64,000 bases of DNA, from assembly GCA_021234155.1 (NCBI GenBank), contig JAJEKV010000025.1, positions 4,117,773 through 4,181,772 on the forward strand, given 5' to 3'. This DNA is from Isoetes taiwanensis. Its lineage: Eukaryota; Streptophyta; Lycopodiopsida; Isoetales; Isoetaceae. Below, in pieces: positions 9,481 to 21,005 of this stretch; the first letter of the stretch is position 1, and each line of letters starts with the position of its first letter. The notes below the pieces were generated by a model that saw only the letters and a program-made list of their open reading frames with translations, was not told the origin of the DNA and searched no databases. Made by a program: the position numbers and the translations under genes.

Positions 9481-11690
9481 GGCTAAACCTCACAACATCC
9501 ACTTGAATTCATCAATAAACATCACTAACTATAATCATTCTGGAGTTTTGGACCTATAATAGTGGAGTTGATCCAATTTTTTATACTTTAATATGTTAAT
9601 CTGGCTCTTGTACATCATGTTTGAATTCCAAAAATTGCATGGTTACACCCTAGTTACACTATATGAAGTTGATAAGAGTTATGTTCTATGTAGATATAAA
9701 TAGAATGCATCATTTATTACCCACATGGCATTATGGGTGGTTGTTATTGGAGCATTTTAACATATACTTTTGTCCAAATTTCTTTTATAGTAGATTCTTT
9801 TAGTAAATATTGAGGTTAACATGACTTATGAACACTTCAAAAATCATGAAAGTATAACTTCATATAGTTAGTAACTCATGGCCACAAGAATTAAGTCAAA
9901 ACTTATTATAATAAGAAAGAAATAATTCTTGAACTTCAAGCAGCTTGTTTGACCAAAATAGGGCTTGGCGGCTTCCATTGATGTCAGATAATAGCAAGAA
10001 AACATGGGAACATAAAACTCAGTATGTTCTATGATAAAAGGCAAATATCTCCAACTTTAGCAAGGTTTAGGTCAATTTATGCTAGAAATATCGAAGAAGG
10101 CAGTTCTGGACTGCCAAATTTTCCAACGTTTGAACAACCACCACAAGGTATAGGTGTCCCCATTGGTCTTGAAATTTACACATGCCATTAAGAAATAAGT
10201 AGAATAGAATAGAATAGTTTTTTTATCGTCCACTGAGACCAATCGGCCTATGGGACCCAGAAGAAGCGCAGCAAACTTATTACTGTCCGGGTTAAAAAAC
10301 CCCCGCCCCGAAGGGTTTTCGAGGGAAAAACCGTGGCAGTAATAAGAATGCTGTCAAACTGTACAGGTATACATCATCATGAAATAAATGTGTATGTACA
10401 TGTCAAGTGCGTGCCCGAGGACATAGCTGATCTCGCATGTCGCATTAAGAAATAAGTGGAGACTCAAACGATAGTGGTATATTATAAAATTGAAATTTCT
10501 TTCGTGACTTACATGGGTTTAAGTGGCAGAGGTCAGGAATGGTCCCATGGACAGGTCTAGTGTTAAACTTACCTATTAATCTAGAATTCTAACCAGCTAC
10601 TTCCTAAGGACTATGAAGAGAAACCTCTATTTTAGAGCACTACTAATTCTATGCTACCCTGCTAAATTTCAAATTTGGCTGGACAAATGCGATTAGACTC
10701 CATAGGATTTAATGGAAAATGCTCATGTAGAAATCTGGCCATCAAAATTTGGGAGATTGATCGATTGCTTCTGGCGTCTGAATGATTTTATTCCCATAAT
10801 TTACAAATGCCAAGCGAGATTAAGTTTTGAAAGTGGGAAATGCCACAACACAAATGAATAATGCAATAGAAACCCTTAATGCCCTGGTTCTCAGGTTCAC
10901 ATGCTACAATACAATGTCAACCGTCCATTTCAATGATGCTACTAGCTAGTAACGTCGTACTGGCCCATATTTTATAGGCACATACTCATAATAGCATAGA
11001 GAAATACAGTAGTCTCATAACACCCTAGAATATTACCATCTCCCCGTTGTTCATTTTCTTTGCTCATGCCTCCGTCGCCATAGCCGTCTTCTATCTTTCC
11101 TAATGCTGCTTTCAAGAAGGTAGTGCTTACAAATCTGGGAGTAGGTTTGAGTTCCACGACACGAGATTTAGTTTGAGCCATTTTTAAGCTCCATTCAAAC
11201 GGTTTTTGTCTTTTTTAAGTCTTGGTTTTGCTGATTTTTTGGCTATTGATTTTCCCGTCATTAGCTTCTAATGGAGCGGAAAGAGGTCGAATAGGGTGTT
11301 AACGCTAATGGGGGAAGTGAGATGCTTATTTTTTGGTTCTTCCCTTGTCATGAGAGCCATGTCTCATTATCATGTTGCGATACCATGATTCAATATAGTT
11401 GTTCTTCTGAAAAGCCTTTTCTTTACTCTTTCTTTTGTTCTTATTTAGCTTGCTCTTTTCTTTCCTATGTCAAGGGGGCTCAAAGTGCGTAGCAACAAAA
11501 GAAGCGGTCTTGGAAAGCGGGGTTCAATTCCACGCCTCGATCATGAAACCATGGTTCCATGCCTTGCTCCTTCTCCTCTTTTTCATTGTATCCATCCTCA
11601 AGTATTCCATTCCGACCTCTCTCTCTTATGCAAACCATTAAGGGGTTATAATGCTACGGCCCTCGGCTTGAGCCAAAACTTTTTGGGTCG
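9480..11690. other. AT-rich duplicated non-coding stretch
   Basis: No gene is recognised. It matches 22620-24604 in copy B almost base for base apart from the retroposon insertion at 10201-10442. Open frames are short and not conserved in frame between copies. Confidence 0.6.
10201..10442 (-). mobile_element. 242-bp retroposon insertion with 15-bp target duplication
   Basis: It is flanked by cattaagaaataagt at 10186-10200 and 10443-10457. Copy B has one copy of this site (23332-23346) and no insert, so this is a clean insertion after the duplication. The insert begins with an agaat-unit tail and tttttttatcgtccactgag, giving a 3' tail read on the minus strand. A hairpin has perfect 10-bp outer arms CTTATTACTG (10276-10285) and CAGTAATAAG (10337-10346), plus an inner aaaccc/gggttt stem. 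The long target duplication and simple tail indicate LINE-type reverse transcription of a non-autonomous element. Confidence 0.85.
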
Positions 11691-11762
11691 TGTGGCCATA
11701 GCCAAAATGGCTCGGGCATGTGTTGCATGCACACACTCGCCATTCAGCCGCCATGGCCACAT
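11691..11762. repeat. Inverted repeat (hairpin), copy A
   Basis: This is a degraded version of the near-perfect palindrome at 24605-24673. The arms begin tgtggccatagccaaaatgg and end ccatggccaca around a tgttgcatgcacac core. Confidence 0.6.
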
Positions 11763-11829
11763 GGCCCTCAAATTTTTTTTTTTTCAAGTAACGCCCTTGT
11801 TTCACCTGTAACATATTTCGTCTTAAAAG

Positions 11830-12520
11830 ACTTTGCGAATATGAGAAGGGAGACCCTAATATGGAGGAAGCCCCAAGGACTTAGCGATTATCCTTCGGCC
11901 TTCGGTGCTCTGGAGATGGTGCAAGGTTGTGCACCTTCTCCTCAAAAGAACACTATTAGTGTTGCATTACAATGATGCTTAAACCTTCATCATCGAGGCT
12001 ATTATTAGCATCGGGTTTAAATCTTTTCCTGCTCCTTGTTTTACGCTATATGATGATCAATTCTTTGACAATATGAATGTATATGATTCTCAATTTATGG
12101 ATTATGATGGTTTTATAAGTTGGATTCTTTCTTTGAAATGATAAGAACTATGCACGAATGATCTATTCTTTTGATTACCAATTTAAGTCTCTGATGAGTA
12201 TCAACTATGTTAAGTTGTTTTGTTGACTGATGATGAAAGAGCTTGATTTCAAACACTTGGAATGAGTTTTTTTAAGGATAAATCACGCATTCTTTCTATA
12301 TTCTTTGAGAATTACTCTCTTGTGATGATCGGGGTAAGATTTAAGTTCTATTGGAGCAACCTTGATTGCTATGTAGAACCAAATTGGAGACTTCTTTTTT
12401 AGATATGGATTTCTATCTTCTACTGTAAATTTAACGAAGTGCTTTTCTTTTTTTTTTTTTTTTTTTTTTTTTTGACATTTCGATCTGCACCACATTGACT
12501 TGACCTGTTCATTACTGTTT
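11830..12520. repeat. Three-copy block, copy A
   Basis: This stretch matches copy B (24735-25420) and, inverted, 45891-46515. No protein is encoded. A run of about 30 thymines at 12449-12472 is the least reliable part. The third copy continues past the point where the Copia-2 LTR begins, which shows that the LTR was inserted into this block. Confidence 0.75.
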
Positions 12521-12984
12521 TGTTAGCAGTTAGCGGCAGTTGAGTGGTAGCACTATCTGCCTGTCGACCCATCCCCGGCGTGTCCAAGAACACGATATTA
12601 GAGATACTTGGTCTCTTTAATGCATTTGTCCAATGCATATATATTAGTCTATTGTAACCTTTTTGTACTTCATTCAATACAAAACCCAACTATATATTCC
12701 CACCATATCTTGTTGCGCGCTCTATATATTCATATAGTATCGGGGCGTCGGGTATGGCGCACAAGAGTAAAAACCAATGCCGTGAGAGAGATAAAGTGCA
12801 AGCTTGCTACACTTGGAGTGAACGAGAGAATTCAAAAGCTGCGTCGTTCCTATATTCGGCGACCCAAATTCCATCGTTATTGTTGCCAAGGGAGAAGACC
12901 AAGCATTTTTTAGCGCCTCTCCTTTCCTTGAAGCCAGATATTTGCCTTTATTTGGTATTTATTTTATTCTTACTAAGATGGTTG
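12521..12984 (+). mobile_element. Copia-2 LTR and leader, truncated, copy A
   Basis: The LTR runs about 12521-12732, starting TGTTAGCAGTTAGCGG and ending in tattca. A leader follows up to the fourth codon of gag. It matches 25421-25888. The block duplication breakpoint at 12984 removes the rest of the element here. The PBS-like tagtatcggggcg is tagtatcagacg in copy B. Confidence 0.75.
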
Positions 12985-15900
12985 GGCCGGATTAGATATT
13001 GGCTCGAGATTTTCTACATTAGCATCGAGTTTAGGCCCTTATGTGATCCCACCAAACCTCTAACGGGATATCCTCACTAAACTTATGTTAGATTTCTTAG
13101 GTTTCTGGTTTTACTTTTAAAAAAGTAATAGAACACCCAATGAACAGTTGATTTTGAAATAGATAGTTGATGGATATGTGATCTTTGTGAATATTACAAG
13201 TGATATTGGTAATGTATGTTGACAAACATGTACTATTGATGTGCAAACACTTATTCAATGTCTATGCTAAATAATTTCAAGTATATTTTATATGGTTGGT
13301 ATTCTAGTTTTAGGATTCCCAAAATCCCACGGAGTGAATTGAATCGATAGAATAAATGTCGCAGCAATACATTTCTTGTGAAAAGTAACGATTTCTTAAA
13401 AAAGAAGTTCTAACTCAAACAGTAGCAATCAATTTACTTGCTGGCTAGCTGCAAAAATTTAGATGCTTCCAATAATCTGAGATCGGGCATTTGGCTTAGC
13501 GGGCATGTACATGTGCGGACAAACATAACACACCTCAATAATGCGAGGAAGCGGACATAGGCGAGGCATGTGCATGTGCATGTCTTGAACAAGCCTGAGA
13601 ATTCAAAATTTGCACACAATTATCTATCCAACAATGCGCGAGCGAGGCATAGGCATGGGCATGTGTATCATAAAACAATCAAACAAATAAAAACACACTG
13701 CACGCAATCATCGATATTCTTAAATCTACAAGAAATATCGGGGACGTAAACCACCTCTGAACATTTCTTTTGTCCAACTTCGTGGCAAGTAGATTTCCCA
13801 CAAAAGATCTCGATATGAATATAGACTAATAACGAATATGGTTTTTAAACGAGTCCGATGCCCTTTATATATGTCAAGGTGAGTTGAATTGTTTTAATAT
13901 TTGTTTGAAATTTTTTTTACTGCTAGTTATATATGGCATCGGTTGCTAGTTATTGAGGAAATTCTAAGTTCGACATTATCACATGCGGTTTATAGATTCA
14001 TTGGAGGATTCCTATGGGAACAAAATGAGATCTCAAATTTCCTTTGATGTGTCATGGATAATGTCGTGTCATTAGTAGTTCGTTGTTAGGAAAGATAGAT
14101 AGATAGATAGGTAGGTAGGTAGGTATGTAGAGCAAGGCCTAATATCTTCTTTTTACAAAGAGATGGTGTTGGTATTTGTCTCGGGGAAGGCCATATGTTA
14201 CGCCATGCAAACCTCCCTTTCCCCTTGGAATTTGTTGACCTCCTATTGAATGCATTTTGAATTTAGTACTTCAGACTAGGTGAAGGTCCGGATATGGAAT
14301 TGGTGGCATTCCATCTGTGCGGTTTTGAAGCGATTAAACTCACAAATTGAAGATGCCATAGCCGTAACAAACTTGCTTATCGGTGCATTTCTTCATCGTT
14401 CTCTTATGTTGCTTATGCATCATCCTACCAAGTTGGTATTCACTTACTTGGATAGCTTTTGCATAACTATTTTATGTTTCATGTTCGACAACTTTGAAAC
14501 GCTTTAGAGTGCTATAAGCTGAGGCATCAAGCTTCAGGTCTATAATTTTTTTGGATCGATCTGCGACTGCCACTGCCATTGCCGAGGCCATACATATTGC
14601 ATGAGGCCAACGGTTAGGAAAGGTCATTGGTCTCTTTTTGACGAATCTTCTTTGTTACTTCATGCCATTCTTAAATTGTGGATCTGTCCATTTGTAGGTT
14701 GGAATTGTATATGAACATCCATGTGCTCTAGGGTCTTCAAAATGGATCAAGGTACTTATCTAGCAATAGTGTTTTCCCTCATTTTTAAATAACTCTACCA
14801 ATGGGCATGCTTTTGCATGCCCACCTATCATTCTTATAACGATTTTTGTTATAAGTTTCATATAGCAGACTTCATTCGTCCTCTCCGGTTTTAATAACTA
14901 CAATCTTATCTTTTTTAGGTATGCCACATTTGCTTAATGAAAATGCTGAATTGTTATGAGCATCCCAACATTGCATGAAGCATTTATGGTGCAGGTGCCA
15001 GGGTAAGTAATTTGAGTTTGTTGCATTATTGTGGGATTGGAAATGTTCAATATGTGTATACATAATTGTATATCTTATACATATATCGTTTCAAGTATAT
15101 AAATTTGGTGAGAATAATCTGTACGTACAACAATGGATGCATCATTAAATGCGGTGCTACATTCATTTTGTGGAGGCATTTCAATAATTGTTTCAAGTAG
15201 TTACCGTTCTACTTTTTGCTCAAATTGTTCTTCAAAGTTCTTACATCACATTCGACAAATTTCAATTTCAAATAGGTCACAAATCATATATTCCCAAGGA
15301 TGGCAAAACCACTACAAACTAGTAACAAGATTAGAAAGGTATCTCCAACAATACATAGCATGACGATGTCCCAAGAAGTGTCAAAGAGAGATTAACAATG
15401 CGAATTGAGCTCGGAAAATCAAGCACAAAAGGAAATTGTCAAACCTAGGAAAGCACCATCATCGAACTCAAGAAAATCAACGAATTGTAAATCACATAGT
15501 CGTCACATAGAAGCAAAGGCAAGTTCGTCCACTCGAGCACTTTCTAGTAAAAAATGTAGAAAAGACAAACCATATAGGAAAACAATATCGTGAATGACCC
15601 GGATGGCATACTATGCACAAAACCATATAAAAGCGAAAGATAAAGATAGAGGTACTAAGCCCCAAACAATATAAATTGAGGGCCTCCAGATATGTCGAGC
15701 ACGCAAAACTCCCACCAAATGGCAAGCTCAAAAAGCCCTCAAAGCAATATGAGAACGTATAAGTTTGTTTCCATATCCAAATTGTACATATGACAAGAAT
15801 TGAAAGCATCCATATATTATGAATGCAAGTCATTAACCATATTCACTCCTTTATGTTTCAAAATAAAATACACATGCAAAAATGCATCTCATGAAAAAAC

Positions 15901-17364
15901 ATTCCAATTATTAATCAAGTAACCATACTTAAACGAATTAATGCCAAGAAATATTGATAGAAAAACAATAGCCTAAAGCAAGTTGATATAATCGTTGAAA
16001 GAAGCAAACCTAGAATGGATACCTCACACACGGGACTCAACTTGTATAAAAATCGACAAATGATGTGCGCCCAAGTCCGGATCAAACAAGTCAAAACCAC
16101 GGTCCCTATGGCAAGAGCCCGGACTAAGGAAAAGATAGCAAAATGAGATAATGATGTACTATAGTTGATGGAATGACGTGATGGAATCATCGAAACAAGA
16201 GGAGAACATCCCCCCTATTGACCTAATAAAAATGGAACTTGAAAAGGCCACAAAGGAACTTCCTCTAGAAAAATATCTCAGCAAAATAATTGTCTACATT
16301 GATGATCTGAGAATTCTGAAGCAAGAATGCCCAACCCTGTAAATCCAACTTTACCCAAACCTTCTGCCAAGTTTATAATCAGCAAATATACCTCATATCC
16401 AAAACCAAGGATCAAATCCAAAATGATGTATGATGATAAGGTAAACTACAATTAAATGCCCACCGAATGTAAAACCAAGCATAAGTCCAGATGCAAAAAG
16501 GGATATTTATGATATGCATATAAGAAATTTAGTCTAAAATAAACTTGATGTATTGATCAAGGCGAAGAAACCCATAGAAATATGTGAATGGGCATGCAAA
16601 TCAACATGGAAAAAAGCGGATGTGCGTAAGTATCCAATGAGACGTAAATTATAAGAGCAACAACTTAGATGACAATGAAAGTAATTATTCAAAGATTAAT
16701 ATTAGGACCAAATTAGGCTAATATGGGCAAATACCAGATAAGAAACCAAGTATACCATCTCCCGGATTAGCATGCCACAAATGACCAATGCCTTTGTATA
16801 AGTCAAAACAATTTACACTTGCAAAAGGACATCGTATAGAAAACACACTGTAAATTACTAATTGAAAACCATGCCAAGGCACCCCATACATAGAGAGTAA
16901 ATGCCCTCCTAAAATTTCAAATAACTCTAGAAGCACAAATAACGAGGCAATCAATCTATGGATTCATAGAATCGAGAAGAAATTGCCTTGTATCATGCAC
17001 AAGAACAACCCTATGAAAAAACGATAGTTGTAAGAAATGCTACAACAGGACCTTGACGTAGAAAATGATCGAACAAAAAACCGTCTACATAACTCTAAGC
17101 AAAAACCCCGACATATAGAATTCTTTGCAAACTCCTAAACCTGAGACTAACCCCTAGCCCAAGGGCAAGCCAACATATGCACATCCAATTGATAGACATC
17201 TACCTAAGTCATTTAGCAATAATTGAAACAACTGAGATAACATCCACAAGTCAAGTAGCAATATCTTAAACAAATGAGATGGCACACCAGATGGACCTGC
17301 ATAAAACTATCATAACTTAGGAAAAGGCCAAAAGGAGATACAATACCCAGAAACAATATAAATA
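12985..17364. other. Unique spacer between the two duplicated blocks
   Basis: About 4.4 kb in which no gene was recognised. It contains a GATA/GGTA microsatellite at about 14093-14126 and, at 13570-13670, repeated gcgaggcat and catgtgcatg motifs. Minus-strand open frames at 15492-15833, 15915-16190 and 16718-16954 are AT-rich, hydrophobic and resemble no known family, so they are left uncalled. Confidence 0.5.
14093..14126. repeat. GATA/GGTA microsatellite
   Basis: A run of gata units followed by ggta units. It is simple sequence with no other feature. Confidence 0.9.
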
Positions 17365-17821
17365 TGGCAAACCAAAATAACCCTAATTTTTGCTGTATTT
17401 CCCAAATTGCCCTTTGTATTTTTGAAATTCCCAAATTACCCAAAAGTAAAATGGAAAATCCGAAAATAGGCTTGCCGCTTAAAAATCTTCTCGCTTCGAT
17501 TTCTTCTCCGTTTCCTAATCCCGACCGATGTCGATCGCTATGGTCACGATACAAACCCGACTGAATTCAATCTTTGCCGACCAATTCGATCTTCTTCTTG
17601 ATTCCACACCGAGGTAAGTCATTAGTAATGCTGGATTACGCCATTATTTAGTACTAGAATCGCATGCCCGGATCCGCAGCTTTCGTAGTTGGATTCCACA
17701 CAGGTTACTTCCGCAGATTCCCTTTACAACCCCTTGCTTCTTTTGGCCTCGCTTTAAGATTGTTTGCTTCCGAAATTAACCCGGCTTTTAAGATTTGGCT
17801 CTGGACTTTTGTTTTACGATA

Positions 17822-18737
17822 GAATGAAAGGTTTATTGCCGCCTATGGATCTTGTGTTTCCGGGAGTTCATCATGCTTTTGTATGAGACATTTGGACGTT
17901 AATCTTAAAAAGAAGTGCAACAATGGTGAATTCATCGTTCTTTTGGCAAGTCGCATATGCTAAATCGTGGAGGGCTTTAATGAAGCTATCCAAAGCATGA
18001 GGGCAATCAATAACGGTGTTCTGATTGGATGCTTGCTTCAAAGACCACACAATATTGAACAAATCGCACACTTTAAAGGAACACGGTTTGGTCACTTGAC
18101 TTCTAACATTGCAGAGGCCTTAAATTCTTGGCTTCTTGAAGCTAGAGATAAACCTATCATTCCAATGCTAGAAATTATTCAAGACAGCCTAATCAACGCT
18201 TTTACAAGAACCGTGTTGAAGGTGAGGCTTTGTGCGGGCTCTTGTGGAGAAGCTGCTACATACACTCTAGTGAAAGATGCTCAACAACATATTACAAAGC
18301 GCTTCACCGAATCGAGCTAGAAGGTATATAGTATTTCCTTCATGCATTTGTGTTTGAAGTACAAAGTCCGTGAGCGATCGGTTGTGGTTAACATTGAGTC
18401 TAAAACATGTTCGTGTTTGGAGTGGCAAATGTTAGGATTGCCTTGTGGTCATCACGATTCTTTGCTATTCTTTTTTCGGCGACAACGCCCGGATCTTTAT
18501 ACCCATCCAGTTACTTGTTAAGCTCATTTTGCTATTCATATCTTTGGAGCTATTTATCCACCAAATTTTGAACTTGTTGGAAGTAATGAATTACTACCTC
18601 CTGCGACACGCCGTCCTCCGGAAGGCCTAGAAGGAAACGGGGATGACCTGTACACGAGAGATAGAAAAAAGGTGTACAAGTGCACACGCCAGGCAATGGC
18701 GCCATAATGAACGCAAAATTCAGAAAATCCTATTTGA
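17822..18737 (+). pseudogene. Mutator-like (MULE) transposase, C-terminal part, copy B
   Basis: Reading across frameshifts, the order is RMKGLLPPMDLVFPGVHHAF at 17822-17880, CMRHLDVNLKKK just after, FWQ.AYAKS near 17940-17965, the frame 17967-18320 (SNIAEALNSWLLEARDKPI), the SWIM finger (CSCLEW...GLPCGH) near 18405-18450, and the CCHC knuckle region near 18670-18735. The D..KGL...FP...H..C.RH pattern is the segment before the third catalytic residue in MULE transposases. Many frameshifts coincide with CAG/CTG differences from copy A, so how broken it really is remains uncertain. Confidence 0.85.
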
Positions 18738-18941
18738 CATTGCATATTTTGTCATAATTTCATGTTGTGAAAATTATTTTGGAGCTCAAGAATATGTGGT
18801 ATTAAATACTTTCATTCCATCTCAGTAACTTTCATTCCATCTGTAAAAAAACAATAATCTATTGTGAATTTGGAAAGTTGCATGCATTCCATCCGTAAGA
18901 ATAATAATCTATTGTGAATTTGGAACGTTGCCGCGGCTTTT

Positions 18942-19035
18942 TTGATAATTTTTAGCATAGAAAGGGCTATTTGGGAAAATACGAAGGGCTTTTGGGAAAT
19001 AAGTCAACAATTAAGGTTATTTTGGTAAATTTCCC
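18942..19035. repeat. MULE 3' terminal inverted repeat, copy B
   Basis: Counterpart of 1003-1098 and inverse of 17365-17445. Shared blocks include accaaaataacc, tatttcccaaa and gcccttt. Confidence 0.7.
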
Positions 19036-19527
19036 AAAATAATAACAATACAGATCTAGGAGGAATACCAGGGAAATGTAAAACAGGCCGATCCCCATCT
19101 GTTTGAGTTTCTGTATAAGCGGAAGCGTGGAAGCAAATTGGCATCCATGGCGTTGGTGTAAGCTTGCGCGGAAGGAAATTGGAAGTAAGAAATTCGGCAT
19201 CTATGCCCCCTGATTCCGACAAGGGAAGCCAATCTGCAAGCTAGAAAAAGGCTGGGCGACGAAGCAGAGGGCAGCAGAATACGAATTCTCGTAAAGTTTT
19301 AACAGGAGATCGAGAGAGATGAATCCCTTAGCAAAATGCAGGAAAATAGGAAACTACCAGAATAATTTATTAGAATCAAAGCAAATTTGAGAGGTCGGAT
19401 CTGTAAGCCTAGTTGGTTATCTCGACTTCGTGGCAAATAATCAAGCCGATGCAAGCGTGATAGGCGTACAAAGCGAAGCCTGAATGCGGTACTGACAACA
19501 GAGGCCCAGTGCAAGACTTCCCCGGAA

Positions 19528-19532
19528 CTAAG
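19528..19532. other. Empty Copia target site
   Basis: A single ctaag in the context ggaactaagaagcgccc. In copy A the same 5 bp are duplicated around the Copia element. This is the unoccupied allele-like state in the paralogous copy. Confidence 0.93.
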
Positions 19533-19769
19533 AAGCGCCCAATCCTCTTCATTTGATACCACTAAACCTTTCCCAAGCAATTCCCCCAGTATGTCCTGTG
19601 AAAAGGGACTCATTCCAAAATGCCCAGCTTTCTTAGACAGAACCTCCGTCGCCATATCCGGATCTTCTAAAGTAAGCCTCGGTGCATGGCCACCATATTT
19701 ATCAGCATAGAACTTACGATCAGGCAGAATGTGATCCACAATATCATGAGTAATTTCACTAAGTCCTCT
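19533..19769 (-). pseudogene. CYP72-clan cytochrome P450, one exon, copy B
   Basis: Same exon as at 6394-6630, and practically identical in sequence (ITHDIVDHILPDRKF..., ending NEEDWAL). Beyond WAL the frame runs on into unrelated residues down to 19299, with no consensus donor at the edge, so the P450 homology simply stops near 19533. That argues the fragment was already truncated before the block duplicated. No other P450 exon is found within 5 kb. Confidence 0.8.
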
Positions 19770-19779
19770 CTGTGCCTGC

Positions 19780-20744
19780 ATCCTGGGTCAGCAAAGCAAT
19801 CCCGCCAGTAAGAGAAACTAGTCAGAAATTCGCAAGTTCGATAAAGTAGCCAGAGTTTTGCCACGCTTAGATTAGAGCGTTGGAGGAGAAAAATTGATCA
19901 AGAAGACACCCTGGCATGTTGGACGAAGATTAAAAGCTGGGATGGGCTTCTGCATGGCATGCCGATTGCATAAAGCACCTTTATTTTAGAACCAAAACGC
20001 AATGTCACTGCACAAGTCCAAGATCTCGCCAAACACGGCTACTCTTGGATGATCTATATATGAGGGGACTCCAAGCCCCTCACAAAACCTGATCAAATGA
20101 AACTGCGGAGCAAAAGGCATGAAAACCAAGAACATCAACTCACAAATGCATCTTACATTCATTCAATCGACAAGCATCTTAAAACTCAAAACACCAATAT
20201 GCATTCTTACCATGTAGAACACCCTTCTCCTCGAGGATCACTAAGAAAAACAACCGCGAAACCAACATGCATGCATAGAGAGATAAGAATAAAGCTTCCA
20301 TTGTACCTGCTGCTATAGGATGCCTGCTAAAAAGTTCTCTGGCACCTGCTACAATGCGCCCGCTAACAACCAAGTATGTACTTTTATGGTGAGAATCCAA
20401 GAGTAGAATCGTGTAAGGAAGTGGAAGAGTGAGAAGAAAGACTAAAGGAGGGGCAGGGAAAAGAAGAGGGAAGCAATGGGAATGAAAGAAGTGCTGCTGT
20501 GAGAAGACGCCGATAACTGGTCTCGAATGTGGAGTGCACTTATATAATGGCTCGTCCCTGCCTAGAATCGCGATCCGAGGGCTCGGATCGATGCGATTAT
20601 TAATTGATTAGGTTAGCTTGCATAAGTTAAGGGTAAGGTTGAAGCACAAAAAATTGAGAATTTATGGGGTACTTATGACCAAATTGAACCTACATGGAAT
20701 TTCACTAACAGCTTTCAAAAACCATGTGATCGAAGCTAAAAAAT
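19780..20744. other. Duplicated non-coding stretch, copy B
   Basis: Counterpart of 6640-7600. Nothing is recognised apart from possible intron or leader of the P450 fragment. Confidence 0.4.
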
Positions 20745-21005
20745 AAGATAAGATAAGATAAGAGTTTTTAACGTCCACGAGAACCCTCTTGGGTTATGGG
20801 ACCAGAACAGAAAAAGGGGGCATGAGCCCTAACAAAACTCGGGAGCTATGCCCCCTAACAAGTCTCAAATACCAAGAACAAAACAAGCGGGCACAAGCCC
20901 AAGCAGAATGGGGGGGCTATGCCCCATAACAATGTAACCAATAAAACGAAAGGGTGAAACCAACCAAACCAAAACCAAACCAAAATGGAGAGGGGAAGCA
21001 TAGGG
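20745..21005 (-). mobile_element. SINE-like retroposon with hairpin, copy B
   Basis: Counterpart of 7612-7890, nearly identical, with the same aagat tail and GGGGGCAT/ATGCCCCC stem. It was present before the block duplicated. Confidence 0.5.

Larger units (their letters stand above)
1..12984 (+). repeat. Segmental duplication, copy A
   Basis: This block matches 17938-25888 in the same orientation. The match runs from the window edge to the sequence atggttgggcc ending at 12984, after which the copies diverge completely. Copy A differs by two clean insertions, the Copia element at 1590-6388 and a 242-bp retroposon at 10201-10442. With these removed the lengths agree (about 7.9 kb each). The left limit lies outside the window or at its edge. 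Long AT-rich stretches, such as 9440-10190 against 22580-23336, are nearly identical, while GC-rich and CAG/CTG-rich parts differ by many small changes. The right breakpoint falls inside the start of the Copia-2 gag. Confidence 0.95.
17365..19035 (+). mobile_element. Deletion-derivative Mutator-like element, copy B
   Basis: About 1.67 kb bounded by a 5' TIR (17365-17445, opening ggcaaaccaaaataaccc) and a 3' TIR (18942-19035, the inverse of gggaaatttaccaaaataac). Inside the 5' TIR is a C/T-rich leader (about 17480-17610) ending in a splice-donor-like gaggtaagt at 17612-17620. The transposase is picked up only at its C-terminal half (17822-18737). Autonomous MULEs are usually several kb, so the N-terminal and catalytic parts are deleted. 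Target duplications were not resolved. Confidence 0.7.

Noticed and set aside
11467..11560. tRNA gene suggested by gcggggttcaattccacgcc
   Set aside because: The B-box-like stretch is present, but no acceptor, D or anticodon stem could be arranged, and copy B differs at stem positions.
15492..17554. Hydrophobic minus-strand frames as membrane proteins
   Set aside because: AT-rich random frames commonly look hydrophobic. There are no family signature, start context or splice signals to support a gene.
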